In this document: positions 52,201-63,262 of the stretch, in pieces | Position numbering within the stretch: the stretch's first letter is position 1 | How the letters are laid out: every line of letters starts with the position of its first letter | NCBI GenBank assembly: GCA_964036275.1 | Contig: OZ038440.1 | Coordinates: 3,943,690-4,007,689 of the forward strand | Direction: 5' to 3' | Length of the DNA: 64,000 bases | Source: Litoditis marina | Taxonomy: Eukaryota; Nematoda; Chromadorea; Rhabditida; Rhabditidae | Notes under the pieces: generated by a model | What the model saw: the letters and a program-made list of their open reading frames with translations, nothing else | The model's database searches: none | What the model was told of the DNA's origin: nothing | Position numbers and translations under genes: made by a program

Positions 52201-54272
52201 AATATCTGGCTCATGTAAAAAAAACCCGCAACCAAGTGCCAGACAAAGAGGTTAGAACATTTAGACAGGGGTATAACTTTGAGTGATCGAGATGATTAAT
52301 CAAGAACGTAACCACTTTTGGAGATATATTATTATTATCCTGTATATTAAAATTCATTTTTTTACGTACCGAGATTTGCAATAATGATGTGTTGCGGCGT
52401 GATAATAGCACAGACGGCAGTTGAACCACTGCGATCACGATCCTGGAATTCATCATTAAGATAATAAGAAATTCACTTGAACTTCTCTACAAAAGACATG
52501 AACTCAGGAGATCACAAAAGCTAGTAAAATCTGAAATGTGAATTGATTAAACCAGACTAAACATTTCAGGCATATTCTGGACTCTGGCTAAATTATATCT
52601 ATATTCCTTCGTGGGAGAGAATTGGAGTTTGAAATTTCTACTGAGCACTCATTCATAAAAAATTATAAGAAAAAGTTTAAAATCATAACAAACTGAAACC
52701 ACTGGTAAATTGAGCCAGTATCAGGGATCAGAGAGTTCTAATAAGACTACAGGACTACAGCAAAAATGAGCAAAATACCTTATCGAGTTTTTCGCGAATA
52801 AGAGTGTCCAGATGGAGAAAACCTTCTTGAATCCCGTCCTTCAGTGTTTTGATGAGAGGCGGCGTCAGTTCACCACCTGTTTCTTTCAGCTTATCGGCCA
52901 CCTGAATGGGTTAGAATTATTTATTTATTCATAATGAATGGACCTATGAAATAACACATGAAACAGCTTGTTTCAAATATGGAACCCAAACAAACACATA
53001 TTTTATGATGGGAGCGAAAACCCAACCAATTTTGCTTTTTGCGCTTCCGGGAGCATGAAAAAAATACTGGTGCATACGGCCTCGACATCATACCATTTTC
53101 TGCGCACCCATGATTCGATTATTTTATTTCTCCTTTCTCAACCAACCAAAAAATGAAACAAAAAAGGTTCTATTAGAGACGTAGTCAGGAATCACAAGGT
53201 ACCTATCTTGATCTACCCAAATAACTCACCTCGATGAACTGGGCGGTTTGCTTTAGTGTGTCCATAATTTGCTGAGCAGCACCATCAGCTGCGATATTTC
53301 CGGCATGTCCATCGAAAACTGCGAAGAACGACCAATCCTTGTAGTGACCTTCCGTTCCCATTGCGTACTGGAAAGAAATTATGACTCTGATAAATCAAAT
53401 ACTCCTACTTCCTACTCCACGAACCGAATATAATGAGATTATTGTATAACTAGTTGACATGAAAATTTATCCTTGAATCCCTGAGACTGAGAATACCTTA
53501 CTTTCATATCACAGCGAAAGGCTGATTAATGAAATAGATGCATTGCCCCCGACCTTCGATTAAGAATAAAAAATCAGAGTGTAAAGTGAGTGGAAGGCAT
53601 GCCAAGCGTACGTGACTATGACAAAAAATTCTAACCAGAGTGACGTTTCATGTTTTTCCCCCGAAACTACGGAAAAAAAAGCAACAAAAAAACTGAATGA
53701 ACAAACCTGAGCAACATGAGCATCCTCCATGTCCACACGCCATCCTTGCATGTAACTCAGGGCGAACCGGAGATTCTGAAGGAAACCAGATTTTTAGACC
53801 GAACATAACTTTTTTTTGAAAGTTTTAGTTTGTTAATTCAATATTCGAGAGCAGTCATAACTCTTATTATCATAAAGTCAGATTGAACTCATATATTTAG
53901 ATAAACTAGAAACTGTATACTGTTTTGATATGGATCACTTGCAGCGCCATTTTCAAGCGTACTTTAACCTATGTTAGTGTACAAAATCTATGTATTATGT
54001 GTCCCCACAACATGCCGTACTTGAAGGTATGTCTGATAAGGGTTGAGTGTCGACAAAAATCAATATAAAAATGCTGAACTGTCGATTTCTGATTGTGAAA
54101 TAGCACAAAAGAGATAAGCTGATAGATGATGTCATTTTCTAAATAAAAACTGAAAACTGAAATTTCACAATAGTACAATATGAATGTGAGTAATTTCTTG
54201 AGAAGAACTCACATTTCCTTCGCCGGAAAGGTTTGTTTTGGCAGTCCTCGGTTTATCCAGGAAGGCACCCAT
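49220..54272 (-). CDS. PP2C-family Ser/Thr protein phosphatase (PPM1A/B type, 388 aa)
   Basis: Twelve exons join in frame: 54213-54272, 53707-53775, 53230-53367, 52779-52901, 52370-52442, 52087-52148, 51448-51536, 50905-51004, 50627-50752, 50169-50310, 49784-49935, 49220-49252. The product begins [14 protein letters not shown], with Gly2 as an N-myristoylation candidate. It carries the PP2C metal-site motifs in order: [59 protein letters not shown] and GSRDNMT. The acidic residues coordinate the two Mn/Mg ions. The acidic, Lys-rich C-terminal extension ends [17 protein letters not shown]. Length fits PPM1A (about 380 aa). PPM1A/B enzymes dephosphorylate stress-MAPK and SMAD substrates; a role here is inference. 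An in-frame ATG at 54398, directly behind a TTTTCAG acceptor, could add 42 residues. Confidence 0.92.
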
Positions 54273-54404
54273 TTGTGAATTAGGTTCGATTTCTACCAGA
54301 CCGTCAGGAGTAAGTCGCCAGGTACGAAGGACAGGAGAAGGAGCGATGGATATCTGCGAGATGGATTCAGAATCAGACGTAGGTGCTAAACAAGACATCT
54401 CATT

Positions 54405-56168
54405 CTGAAAAGTCCACATGCATGCGGGGATAGGGATACTAACACAAAAATCCTTATTATTACTTAGGAGTGAGACAGAATGCCAATCGTGACAAGTGGA
54501 AGAATATTATCGTTAAAAACATTATTCTTATCGCGCTAACCCAATTCTTCTATTTTCAATCTTGCTTTCATATCCCATAAATGACATTAGACGATCGAAA
54601 ATAAACTGTGAGTAGAGGATAAATTCTCATACAAAATAAAATGTTTTTCCACAGCAATTTGTTGTTTCGTTATCTGCGTCTACCTAAATTCATTACTCGG
54701 TTGTATATGGGAAAGTAGTTCGTCTAACAACGCTTTGTGTGAAAGAAGTACACCGTCTACAGGACAACATTAAACAACAACATAAACTTAATGACAAGCT
54801 ATTTCAACAAACATAATTGAAAATTCATGAATCAAATTCACGAAATTCCGTGATAAACAATAATCGCGCCATCGCTGCACTGAAGTCGCGCAAGACGCCT
54901 CAAGTGCGCCAGCTCTCTACTCTAGCGCATACTTGAAACTAATTTTTGTAGTTTGCTGCTAAGTAAATTGACGTTCGCAAAATCGTAAATACGTGCTCAT
55001 CACATATTATTGCGAACATGAATTTTCTTCCTGAAATTCACATAATTAGATTATTTAACTATTTCCACTGCAACTAGAAACAACTTCTGATAAGAGGAAA
55101 ACAGTTTATTTGTTTCTGAAACTATACAAACGTGTTGAACGACACGTAAATGAAACACTAGAGAACTAAGCTGAACGAACAAACAGTATATCTACAAACG
55201 GAGCGCTAAGAAGAGCAGGTAACATACCTAGTTTGGTGTTTTTTTTGTGGTATAAATTCAGTTTTCCACCGTGGTTTTGCACACTTGCCTCTTGAGGCAG
55301 ACTTGGTTATTGGTTAGTTTTCTTAAGTGTTCTTGTGTCGTGCCGGTGCAATTAGGATGACATTCGCAGTCTTCGAAATGAAACTACAGCTCAAATTTGG
55401 CGATAACTATAACAACTGATCTAAATAAGCGCATCGGGTCATCAACGCCCTGATCTGAACGAAATGAAAATCGTTTGCTGATTTATTAGACAGTAAATAA
55501 CATAAGACATGGATGAAACCCTTCCTGCAATAGTGCCATGATGGTTTGGTTTTGTTATCAAATTGTAAATTGATATTTCTCATTGACGACGTCATAATGA
55601 TAAATATGTCACAGTGAAATCTGAAAATCCAGCTTTTGTTGCAAAACATTTATAGGAATCCAATTGAGGATTTTGTAAAAAAATGTCGGTTGTGGTTTGA
55701 TTATTTACTTGAAGCAAAAACGGGAAAAGTTGTTTCAAGCAAATAATATTTCAGAAAGAGTTGCAAGATTTCTCAATATATGCACAGTGTACACAACCTT
55801 TCAGTGGGTGGAGTCTATTTAAAATTTGTTGTGAAAGTTCATGAGTAAGCACACTATGACCACTTCTTAGGCATGTAATCCAAAAACAGTTTTGCAAAAG
55901 GTTTCACGACGTATCTCACAAACACTATATACGAGGTACTTCATGAGATTAACTCATGGGATAACTAGGCAGGTCGTGAGGTGCTCTCTTCGGTAAACTA
56001 TAACAGTACTTAGTTGAGACCAATTAGTTTTTATATACGAACTTTTGGGTTTGATTTTCGGTCTGTTAACTAGCTCCACACACAAGCAGAAACAAGTAAT
56101 GTGGAACAGGTATTTATTCTAGAAGAATAGCCTGAAAAACAGACTACCCCTTAGATCTGAACAACGTT
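54405..56168. other. Spacer upstream of the phosphatase
   Basis: No exon is recognised. It should contain the phosphatase promoter. The ACTTTTCAG acceptor at 54405-54412 marks the 5' edge of the first mapped phosphatase exon. Confidence 0.4.
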
Positions 56169-56288
56169 AAAGAAGGACGATTATGTGGTCCAATCGCAAT
56201 GCTTCAGTCCTTTAAACCGCAATACATGTTTCAATTGCAGGTTAAAGGAGCGATGTCACGGGATTGGTCCACATAATCGTCCTTCTTT
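56169..56288. repeat. Near-perfect 120-bp hairpin
   Basis: AAAGAAGGACGATTATGTGG and its reverse complement CCACATAATCGTCCTTCTTT bound the element. The complementarity continues inward through CCAATC/GATTGG and TCCTTTAAACC/GGTTAAAGGA to a small loop near ATACATGTTT. Either a short foldback element or a long RNA hairpin. Confidence 0.8.
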
Positions 56289-56851
56289 GAAACAAATTTT
56301 CCCAGAACATAGACAAATATATTCAAACGGTTCAAGGTGTATTTGTAAACAAACGGAATATGAGGTACACATTACAACATCAGTGACTTTGTTGAGTCAA
56401 ACAAATAACCAATATAAACCGGTTCCTAGATTCTATTGCAGTTTGCAGAGAATCGGCTGCACCTAGTCATAATGATAACAATCAATAAGTAATGTTGGTT
56501 CAATCAATCACAATCTAGTGGAAGAACACTAGAGAAGAAACTTGGAAATCTTTCCCCCCACCCTCAATTACGTCGGTACACGTAATCGTAGGTAGTAGTT
56601 ATATAGCAAGGTTTGTTGACACTACTTGAAAAGTGAGTATCTACATCCTACATGATATTTTAACCTTTTCCAGCCTCATCTTAAAAGTTTATGTTAACAT
56701 CCTAAAGTTTAAGGTTTAAGGAGAGGCCGTTTCAGTTGTTTCGATGAAGATAGGAGGAAAACTCAATAGTAGAAATAGAAGTAAGTGCACAAAAACACAA
56801 TTGTTTGTATCACAACAAATATCAACAAATGTCTGTTTTCTGTATCATTTC

Positions 56852-59800
56852 TTATGCAACTGGAGCCACGTTTTGTGCATATGCCTTCTTCTCCTCCATT
56901 GGGTACATGGGGGCGGTGGGAGTGGCACCAGTAACGGTAGGGACCGATACCGGCGCAATCAGACTGGCCATGGTCACCTGAACACAAAATATACAGGGAG
57001 GAAACAACCGTTGTAGTTTGCTCTCGATACTTTCTGTCATTCACAGATGTGGCCCGAACAGCCGCGTGGTCAGACTACAAAAACACCGCTATGTGACAAA
57101 CCACACCATAAAGGCTTTCTGTGGAATGAGCTAAATCATTGGTACTGAATTCTTAACTTGTTACTCGGCGGTTTTTTTTTCAGAGTACTTATGCAGGCAT
57201 ATACCGTTCCCTTGATATTCTTCTGTGTCTCTTGTTCTGCGCACCAGTTCGAGCGACTTGTTCCCTTACGGGATGGAAGAACACAGGGAAAGCGCTTGTT
57301 TGAGGAGACGCACGTTGGGAATCTCCCAGTCGTCATATTTCTGTACACGATTACTGGCGCTTTCATTATTTTCTGAGAGTCAACTTTATTAGAAATTCCT
57401 TTGATTTTATATCTGTCTAAGATATATCGATACACGATTCGCCTTTTTCGAGGCAATTTATCTCGTGACCTTTCGGTTGAAATGCGTTTTTATGGTGTGC
57501 ATCGATATCTAACTACAACGACGATTTGGTCCATCCTATCGACCATTCTCTTAGGCCCATCCGTCATAGCTGTCTCAGGGTCATTATTCCCTGTTCACGT
57601 TTGTTCTTGACGATTTTGTTGATAGGTGATCTTTCCAACAAGTTTTCCATTGGGCCCACGACCAAATATTGATTATCTTATCTGGATCTCACATCTCACT
57701 TTCTAACCACAGCTTGTACATCATGTTAAGTTGTCATCTAATTATCATTTGTTCGAATTGCTGTTATTGTCTGATTGTTATGTTCTGTTTTGTTAATGCA
57801 AATAAATTATTGTTTGGCTTTATCAGCGAAATCAAAAGTGAAATTCAGTATTGGTAATGGTTTTCAATTTGACCATGGCAAACCCATTTTTTGACCATGG
57901 CAGCGTGTACGCATGCCATGGTCAAAATATGGGTTTGCCATGGTCAAAATTTGGGTTTGCCATGGTCAAATGTTTTTCGAAGACTCCGAAAATCCTAATA
58001 CAGTGCGCAACCCCTAAGTGGTTGATTAGTTTGACAAAAAGGGTGGAAGGATCGAGATGCAGCTGTTAATGTCTTGGTTGTCATGGTACTGCGCAACCAC
58101 CTCATTATAATAATGACGCAAACTGTTTCGAAAGAAGTCACATCAATAGATGGTTTTCTAGAATGACTAAAGACGAGAGTACCCAAAATCGTGAATTTCA
58201 CGTGTTCAGGATGAAACAGTGCGCTATTATACAAACGAAACTAAATCCCACAATGATGCTAAAGTAGGTTGAGCAAAGTTGATAATTACCAAGGATGTTA
58301 TCTTTGAACACGTCTTTTTGTTTCATCTTTTCTGCGCCAACTTGTACGCAATGGGTATCTACTGTTCTGTGTTTGTGGTTTGGCGATTCTTGTTATTCAA
58401 TACTCGATGATTGGTTAACAGATCAAAGTACAACCGAAAGTTCTCACCATCCCACTTACCGGTTTGACAAAGCGTTGTTTGCGACATCCACAGAGGATTT
58501 TGTCTCGATAGGATGGCAGAATGGCGAATAAAATGATGAGGGTGAGAAGAGGGAAGAAGTAGTTCCAGACTCTATTTGCTTGTTCGTTTACGAATACTTG
58601 GAGGACATCGGTCGTGTCGACAAGAAAAGCGAGCGAGACCAGGCAGTCTGAAAACAATGTATTATGAAGTCAACCCCCAACCCCTTTTGTTGATAACTAG
58701 AAGTGCACATTTAGTGTGGTTCAATATATTACTGTGGTTAGCAGATTTCGAAGCCAGTTTAGAGGTAACAAAATTTAACAGTTTCATGTCTTCGATCGGA
58801 AACGAATCAGCAACTTAGCGACTAACCACCACAATATCGTGAATAGTGATTCATTGTTAATGCTATTCTTCGATACTTACAAAACGTTCCCAGTGCAGGT
58901 AAAATAGCCACGATGGCATAGAGAACTGCCCAGATGAGACGAGATCTGGCGTCAAATACAACCGGATCCAGACGATCCATCGTCTTTTTTGGACCGGAAC
59001 AGCAGGTGATCGCCGGACAAGACTGAAAGAACAATAGTGGGATATAGGGTCTTCTCAAGGAGCAACCGAGAAGTGACTTTTTGTAGAAATGTTGAGGTTG
59101 ACAAGCATGAATGCGTGTGATTTCTTCATGTTCACTTGTACTACTGAAATTTAATTTGAATAATACCACGTATATTCTGTTTGGAATAATGTTGAAAATT
59201 AGTAATCCGCTCGTAGTTCCCAACCATTTGTAGCTACAGCACATTTATGGGGGTTGCTGCAAGTCTATGTGTGTTGAACTATCTCACTGTTTTTTCAGTT
59301 TGATCTCGTTGCTTTTCGGCCACAACTTCTACCGAGTTCAAACTACAACTGTTTTTTTCCTTACCAGTGAAATGAAACAGCCCGTGCCGGCCATTCCAAT
59401 CAGCATCGGCGCAATAATTGCATACAGAATATTGTTGTCGATAAATTCGACGAGGAAGTAGTACGTTCCTGACACGGCCAGAGAATAGACAGAAATTACG
59501 AAGAACGGTAACCTGTAATTATTGGAAGCAAATTAAACGTTCTTCACACGAATTGTAGTTGATCTCAATCGCCATATTTGAATTTATATGTGACAAAAAC
59601 GGCGAACCGTATGAACGGAAGCTGCAAACACAAATCCAAAAAAAACTGCAAAACTTTGGTGCTACACCGTAATGTTGTAACATCGAAAGGAAGAAGAAGG
59701 CATCTGTATTTGTCCTTGACCACTTGTTTTTCAGCACGCTAGTGGTCGACCATACTGTTAGTCTAATGCACAGTCACGTAATAGATGTTAAACACAGCAG

Positions 59801-61003
59801 AACTCAGACACTTGCGATGGCAAAGTGTACCTCATTAGCCTGCTAATTTTACGCGACTCTTCAATTTACTTCAAGTATAGCAGTGATATGTGATCATTGA
59901 CTCTATTCACCAAGTGCAACATCCGTAGAACTGTTTCCGTGTCGTTCCCATGCGAAGTGCCATCCACAGGAATATTGGCATTCCACACAACAGGGTCATC
60001 TGGGCAGAGGTAGCAGCCGTCGTGTAGCCAACGTTCACGATTTGAGTTCTGCAAATACATAATGAATAAAATGTTCTTTTCAACAACAAGTTTATCATAA
60101 GAGATGCGAAATGTAAAGGTTGCTGTTGTAACGTGAAAACAGAACGGAACGGGTCTGGGCGTCAATTTTTTCTGGTACTTTCTTTACACAGAAACGTTGT
60201 TCGACAATTTCCACCCAAGAATGTACCATAAGGTGTGTCAAGATAATACCACTTAAGCTGAAGTTCCAACTCCAACTCACATGAAAGCGTCTCTGGGGAA
60301 CATTATATCCGTGGCATGACATCCCAACTTCAACCCCGTTCCAGCGGAAATAATGAGTCCCACCACGGAGAGATAGGCCTCCGTGAAGTCTCGTTCAATG
60401 TACAGACCGCAAACCCAGAAGGCTAACACCAGAATACATTCGATCGGAGTGAGAAGCCAGCCGAGTATTCCTAAATTACACAAAAATGACGATGCGAAAT
60501 CATGTTTCTAAACTGCGATCTCGTACTATTGCAGTATACTTCACGAATATCTCAGTTTGTGGTTTTGAAAACTTGTTTGTAGGGTATACGTCACAGAAAT
60601 TAACTTTCTTGAAATAAATTCGAGGCTGTCATGCTGATTTAGTGAACGGTAGCTCTTCATCAATACTCAGTTTCACTAGCATTACGCATGAAGTACGAAA
60701 TTTCAGTCCGTTTTTAGTATATAAAAGGTATCTTGAAACCTTAAAACTTGTGTAAGCGATCATACACCACTACTATCCCATCGGTTTTAGACAACAACTC
60801 AACGTAAAAAAATTTATTTGAACTTGATCATCAGAAACTTCAACTTATTTTACGTTGGATGGCCTAGAAGCTCATATTTCTTTCGACCAACCTCTGTAAA
60901 GTGTATCCTCAACAGAATGTATGAAGGGATAGTCGCATTGTACATACGGTACTTTTCCAATTGTCACCAGATAACAAAATGCCTCTGCTGCTGTTTCATT
61001 CAT
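56852..61003 (-). CDS. Seven-transmembrane receptor-like protein (347 aa)
   Basis: Seven exons join in frame: 60892-61003, 60281-60470, 59911-60048, 59365-59512, 58881-59022, 58460-58647, 56852-56977. The N-terminus (MNETAAEAFCYLV...) is short, has an N-E-T glycosylation site and two cysteines, and no signal peptide. Seven hydrophobic spans follow: LLTPIECILVLAFWVCGL, AYLSVVGLIISAGTG, AQMTLLCGMPIFLWMA, FFVISVYSLAVSGTYYF, YAIIAPMLIGMAGTG, LIWAVLYAIVAILPALG continuing to CLVSLAFLV, and NYFFPLLTLIILFAILP. The tail contains a CGC patch that could be palmitoylated and ends in MYPMEEKKAYAQNVAPVA. This topology suits a nematode-expanded GPCR-like protein, but I recognise no class motif. The last intron is 1.5 kb and full of repeats, so the final exon is the least certain join, although its frame fits. 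Confidence 0.7.
57011..57082. repeat. TGTAGTTTGATC hairpin, copy in 7TM-gene intron
   Basis: GTTGTAGTTTGCTCTCG on the left and TGGTCAGACTACAAAAAC on the right, followed by ACACCGCT. Confidence 0.6.
57215..57345. repeat. Degenerate palindromic element of the GAGACGCAG family
   Basis: CCTTACGGGATGGAAG with GAGGAGACGCACGTTGGGA on the right and TGTGTCTCTTGTTCTGCGCA on the left. The GTTTGAGGAGACGCA string also occurs at 41780 in the large palindrome. Confidence 0.5.
57868..57970. repeat. CCATGG palindrome with reiterated TTTGACCATGGCAAACCCA
   Basis: The unit TTTGACCATGGCAAACCCA is followed by TTTTTTGACCATGGCA, a GCGTGTACGC centre, and then the reverse complements of both. A third inverted unit follows at 57949-57970. 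It sits in the last intron of the 7TM-like gene. Confidence 0.85.
59293..59350. repeat. TGTAGTTTGATC hairpin, copy in 7TM-gene intron
   Basis: TTTTCAGTTTGATCTCGTTGC pairs with CGAGTTCAAACTACAA. The left flank CTATCTCACTGT and the GCTTTTCGGCC interior match the copy at 43311. Confidence 0.7.
59751..59882. repeat. Dispersed repeat, copy 2 (partner at 32971-33105)
   Basis: Same order of blocks as the stonin-intron copy, with scattered substitutions and small indels; in an intron of the 7TM-like gene. Confidence 0.65.
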
Positions 61004-63262
61004 GATCTACCAGGAAGTATTGAGCATTCTCCGATATAGGTCAAATGGAGTTGTTTACCTAAACAGAACCAAAATTAGCCTCATTACGGATTAGGGAGGA
61101 ATGCTGCGGGAGATTGCTAAAGCTGACGAGGTGAGGGAGAGAGTGGAGAAACTCTCCTTTAGAGTGTCAATCTTATTGTGATTCACACTCATTCGATACC
61201 TATATGGGATTCGTATTCAAAATGCTGATAAACGTTAGTATAACGTTGTTCTGGAAATTGGTCAGAAAGGAACACAGGAAATGAAATTTACTAGAATGGA
61301 TACCAGATTCGGGCTTGAAAATATAAGAAAGGTTTCTGCCGACTTTAAGATATACTTTCAGGCAAATGTATTTACGTCGCGAAAGTGCATGGTTCTCCTG
61401 TCTTTACTTCGCGGGACTGTTTCATTCACTTCCAATAAACGCACGGAATTAACAAAAAAAAACGAAACAACATTTTTTCGATGTGAAAAACTTTAATAAA
61501 TTTCCGAGAGTGGCAGATCTATGTAGTTACAGTAGCCATAGAGCGAGCGAAGTACCTATTAGAGGAATAGGGAATGGGTAATTGAACCTTTTTTCAAGAA
61601 ATCGCGACAGGTGCTTATTTGATACAATCAGTGTATCGCAGGTTGGATTACTCCAACTTTGATTTGAAGAAATTTGAAATTGTTCCGGAACGAAATAGGG
61701 AAAAAGAAGTGCACACGAGATAGCACGAATACAAAGTTGTGTCGCGGAGTAAAAATTAAAATAGCAATGAAAATTGGCATTGAAGTACGAATAGAAATAA
61801 ACATGACCGCTCACTGGCAAATTTGGAGTAGAATTGGAAGCAAACGCCTCTTACTTGAGTATGGATGATTTTCTAACCTAGACGTTTTACTTCCCCCCTC
61901 TCCCTTCCCCTCCTCTCTGAAGCTACAGTGAAAAATCACCAAATAATATTGCCTAAGTTCAAACGTCAAAAACTGGAATGAGAAGCATTCGTCGAGTTGC
62001 TTTCCATATAAAGTTCGAAAATCTGACTCTACTAATTAGCTCTCATGCGAACATTTACAATTAACTGGATTACGGTCGAAGTTGTCTTTTCATCGAATTA
62101 GTTCGGGTTGTTGGAAAACTCGAAAAAATACAGCTCGAACGATAACCAAATTACTTCGCTTTCTTTCTTGCACTTTCTTTTTGACGCTAGAAAAACGAGA
62201 CGTATGCCAAAAACCAGCTGAATTGAAAATACTCGTTCAATATTTTTCCAGTGTTTGATTTGCAATCGTTTGATTTGATTGACTCAATTTGATTGTAGAA
62301 AGAAGATAAATCAAGAGTTAGTTCCATTGCTAATTGCATTGCTCGTTTAGAACTACTCGCGTTAATGGGTTGGTTGTAAAACCGAGTCATTCAATCATAA
62401 GTTCGCAACTACTATGGACCATGTGATCACATCTGCAGTCGTAAATCAAAACTTCCAATTTCTTTTCATTTTTGATTTTTTTTACTTTTCTCACACTTTT
62501 TCACATATCAATTTTTGGTGTATATATTTGCTTATTTCAACAAAAACATCATTTAAATATGTATTATTCATATCAAAACCCGTGTAGTACAGTCATGAGC
62601 ATAACAATTGGTAGCATAATCGGTTAGCATGGAACAATAATGTGAATACTGTGGAAGAGATATTTGCACAAAAGTTTACAAAAAACTCAAAAAAAGGTTT
62701 ACAGTAATACAATATTATTAATAGAGAAATACTTTTTTTTGTTCAATTTATTCAGTTCGAGGAGTCGCAAGGAAGGCTGCTTCTTAAAAAATGCAAGGAT
62801 ATCCCTGCGCCCATACCCCTACCCTGCATCTCTCGATCCCTAAACTATCTCGCAGGCCTTTATCCAGAAGAGATTGAGGGTCAAGCGAACAACGCAGGGT
62901 CAAAGAGACGCAGAGCGGGAAATGCGGGTGGGAATGTTCTTACATACGGCCTCCGGCTGTGGGCAGAATGCCAGCAGATTGCTGGTTGACGCCTAGGCTG
63001 CTTTTCAAGAACAGCGCAGTTTTATTCTGTTGTCCGCAAGGTTTGCACATATAATATTGCGATAGATCAAATCAAATTTGTTAACTATTTTCACAATCGA
63101 GCAATGTTAGTAGTGGTTAGTATTGCTACTTTCATATGATTAGTTTGGGTTAGTGAAATTTTGAATGTGTGAAATAGTCAGTATAGAGTTACGAATGTCG
63201 TATAAACAATAAAAATTTCAATGAACGCGACGTGATACCAGAATGCGTTAGAGTGTCTAAAC
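61004..63262. other. Spacer between the 7TM-like gene and the right-edge gene
   Basis: No supported exon. It includes a GC-richer degenerate palindrome near 62780-62960 (CCCTGCATCTCTCG on the left, AGAGACGCAGAGCGGG on the right) related to the GAGACGCAG family. Further 3' exons of the right-edge minus-strand gene may be hidden here. Confidence 0.35.
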
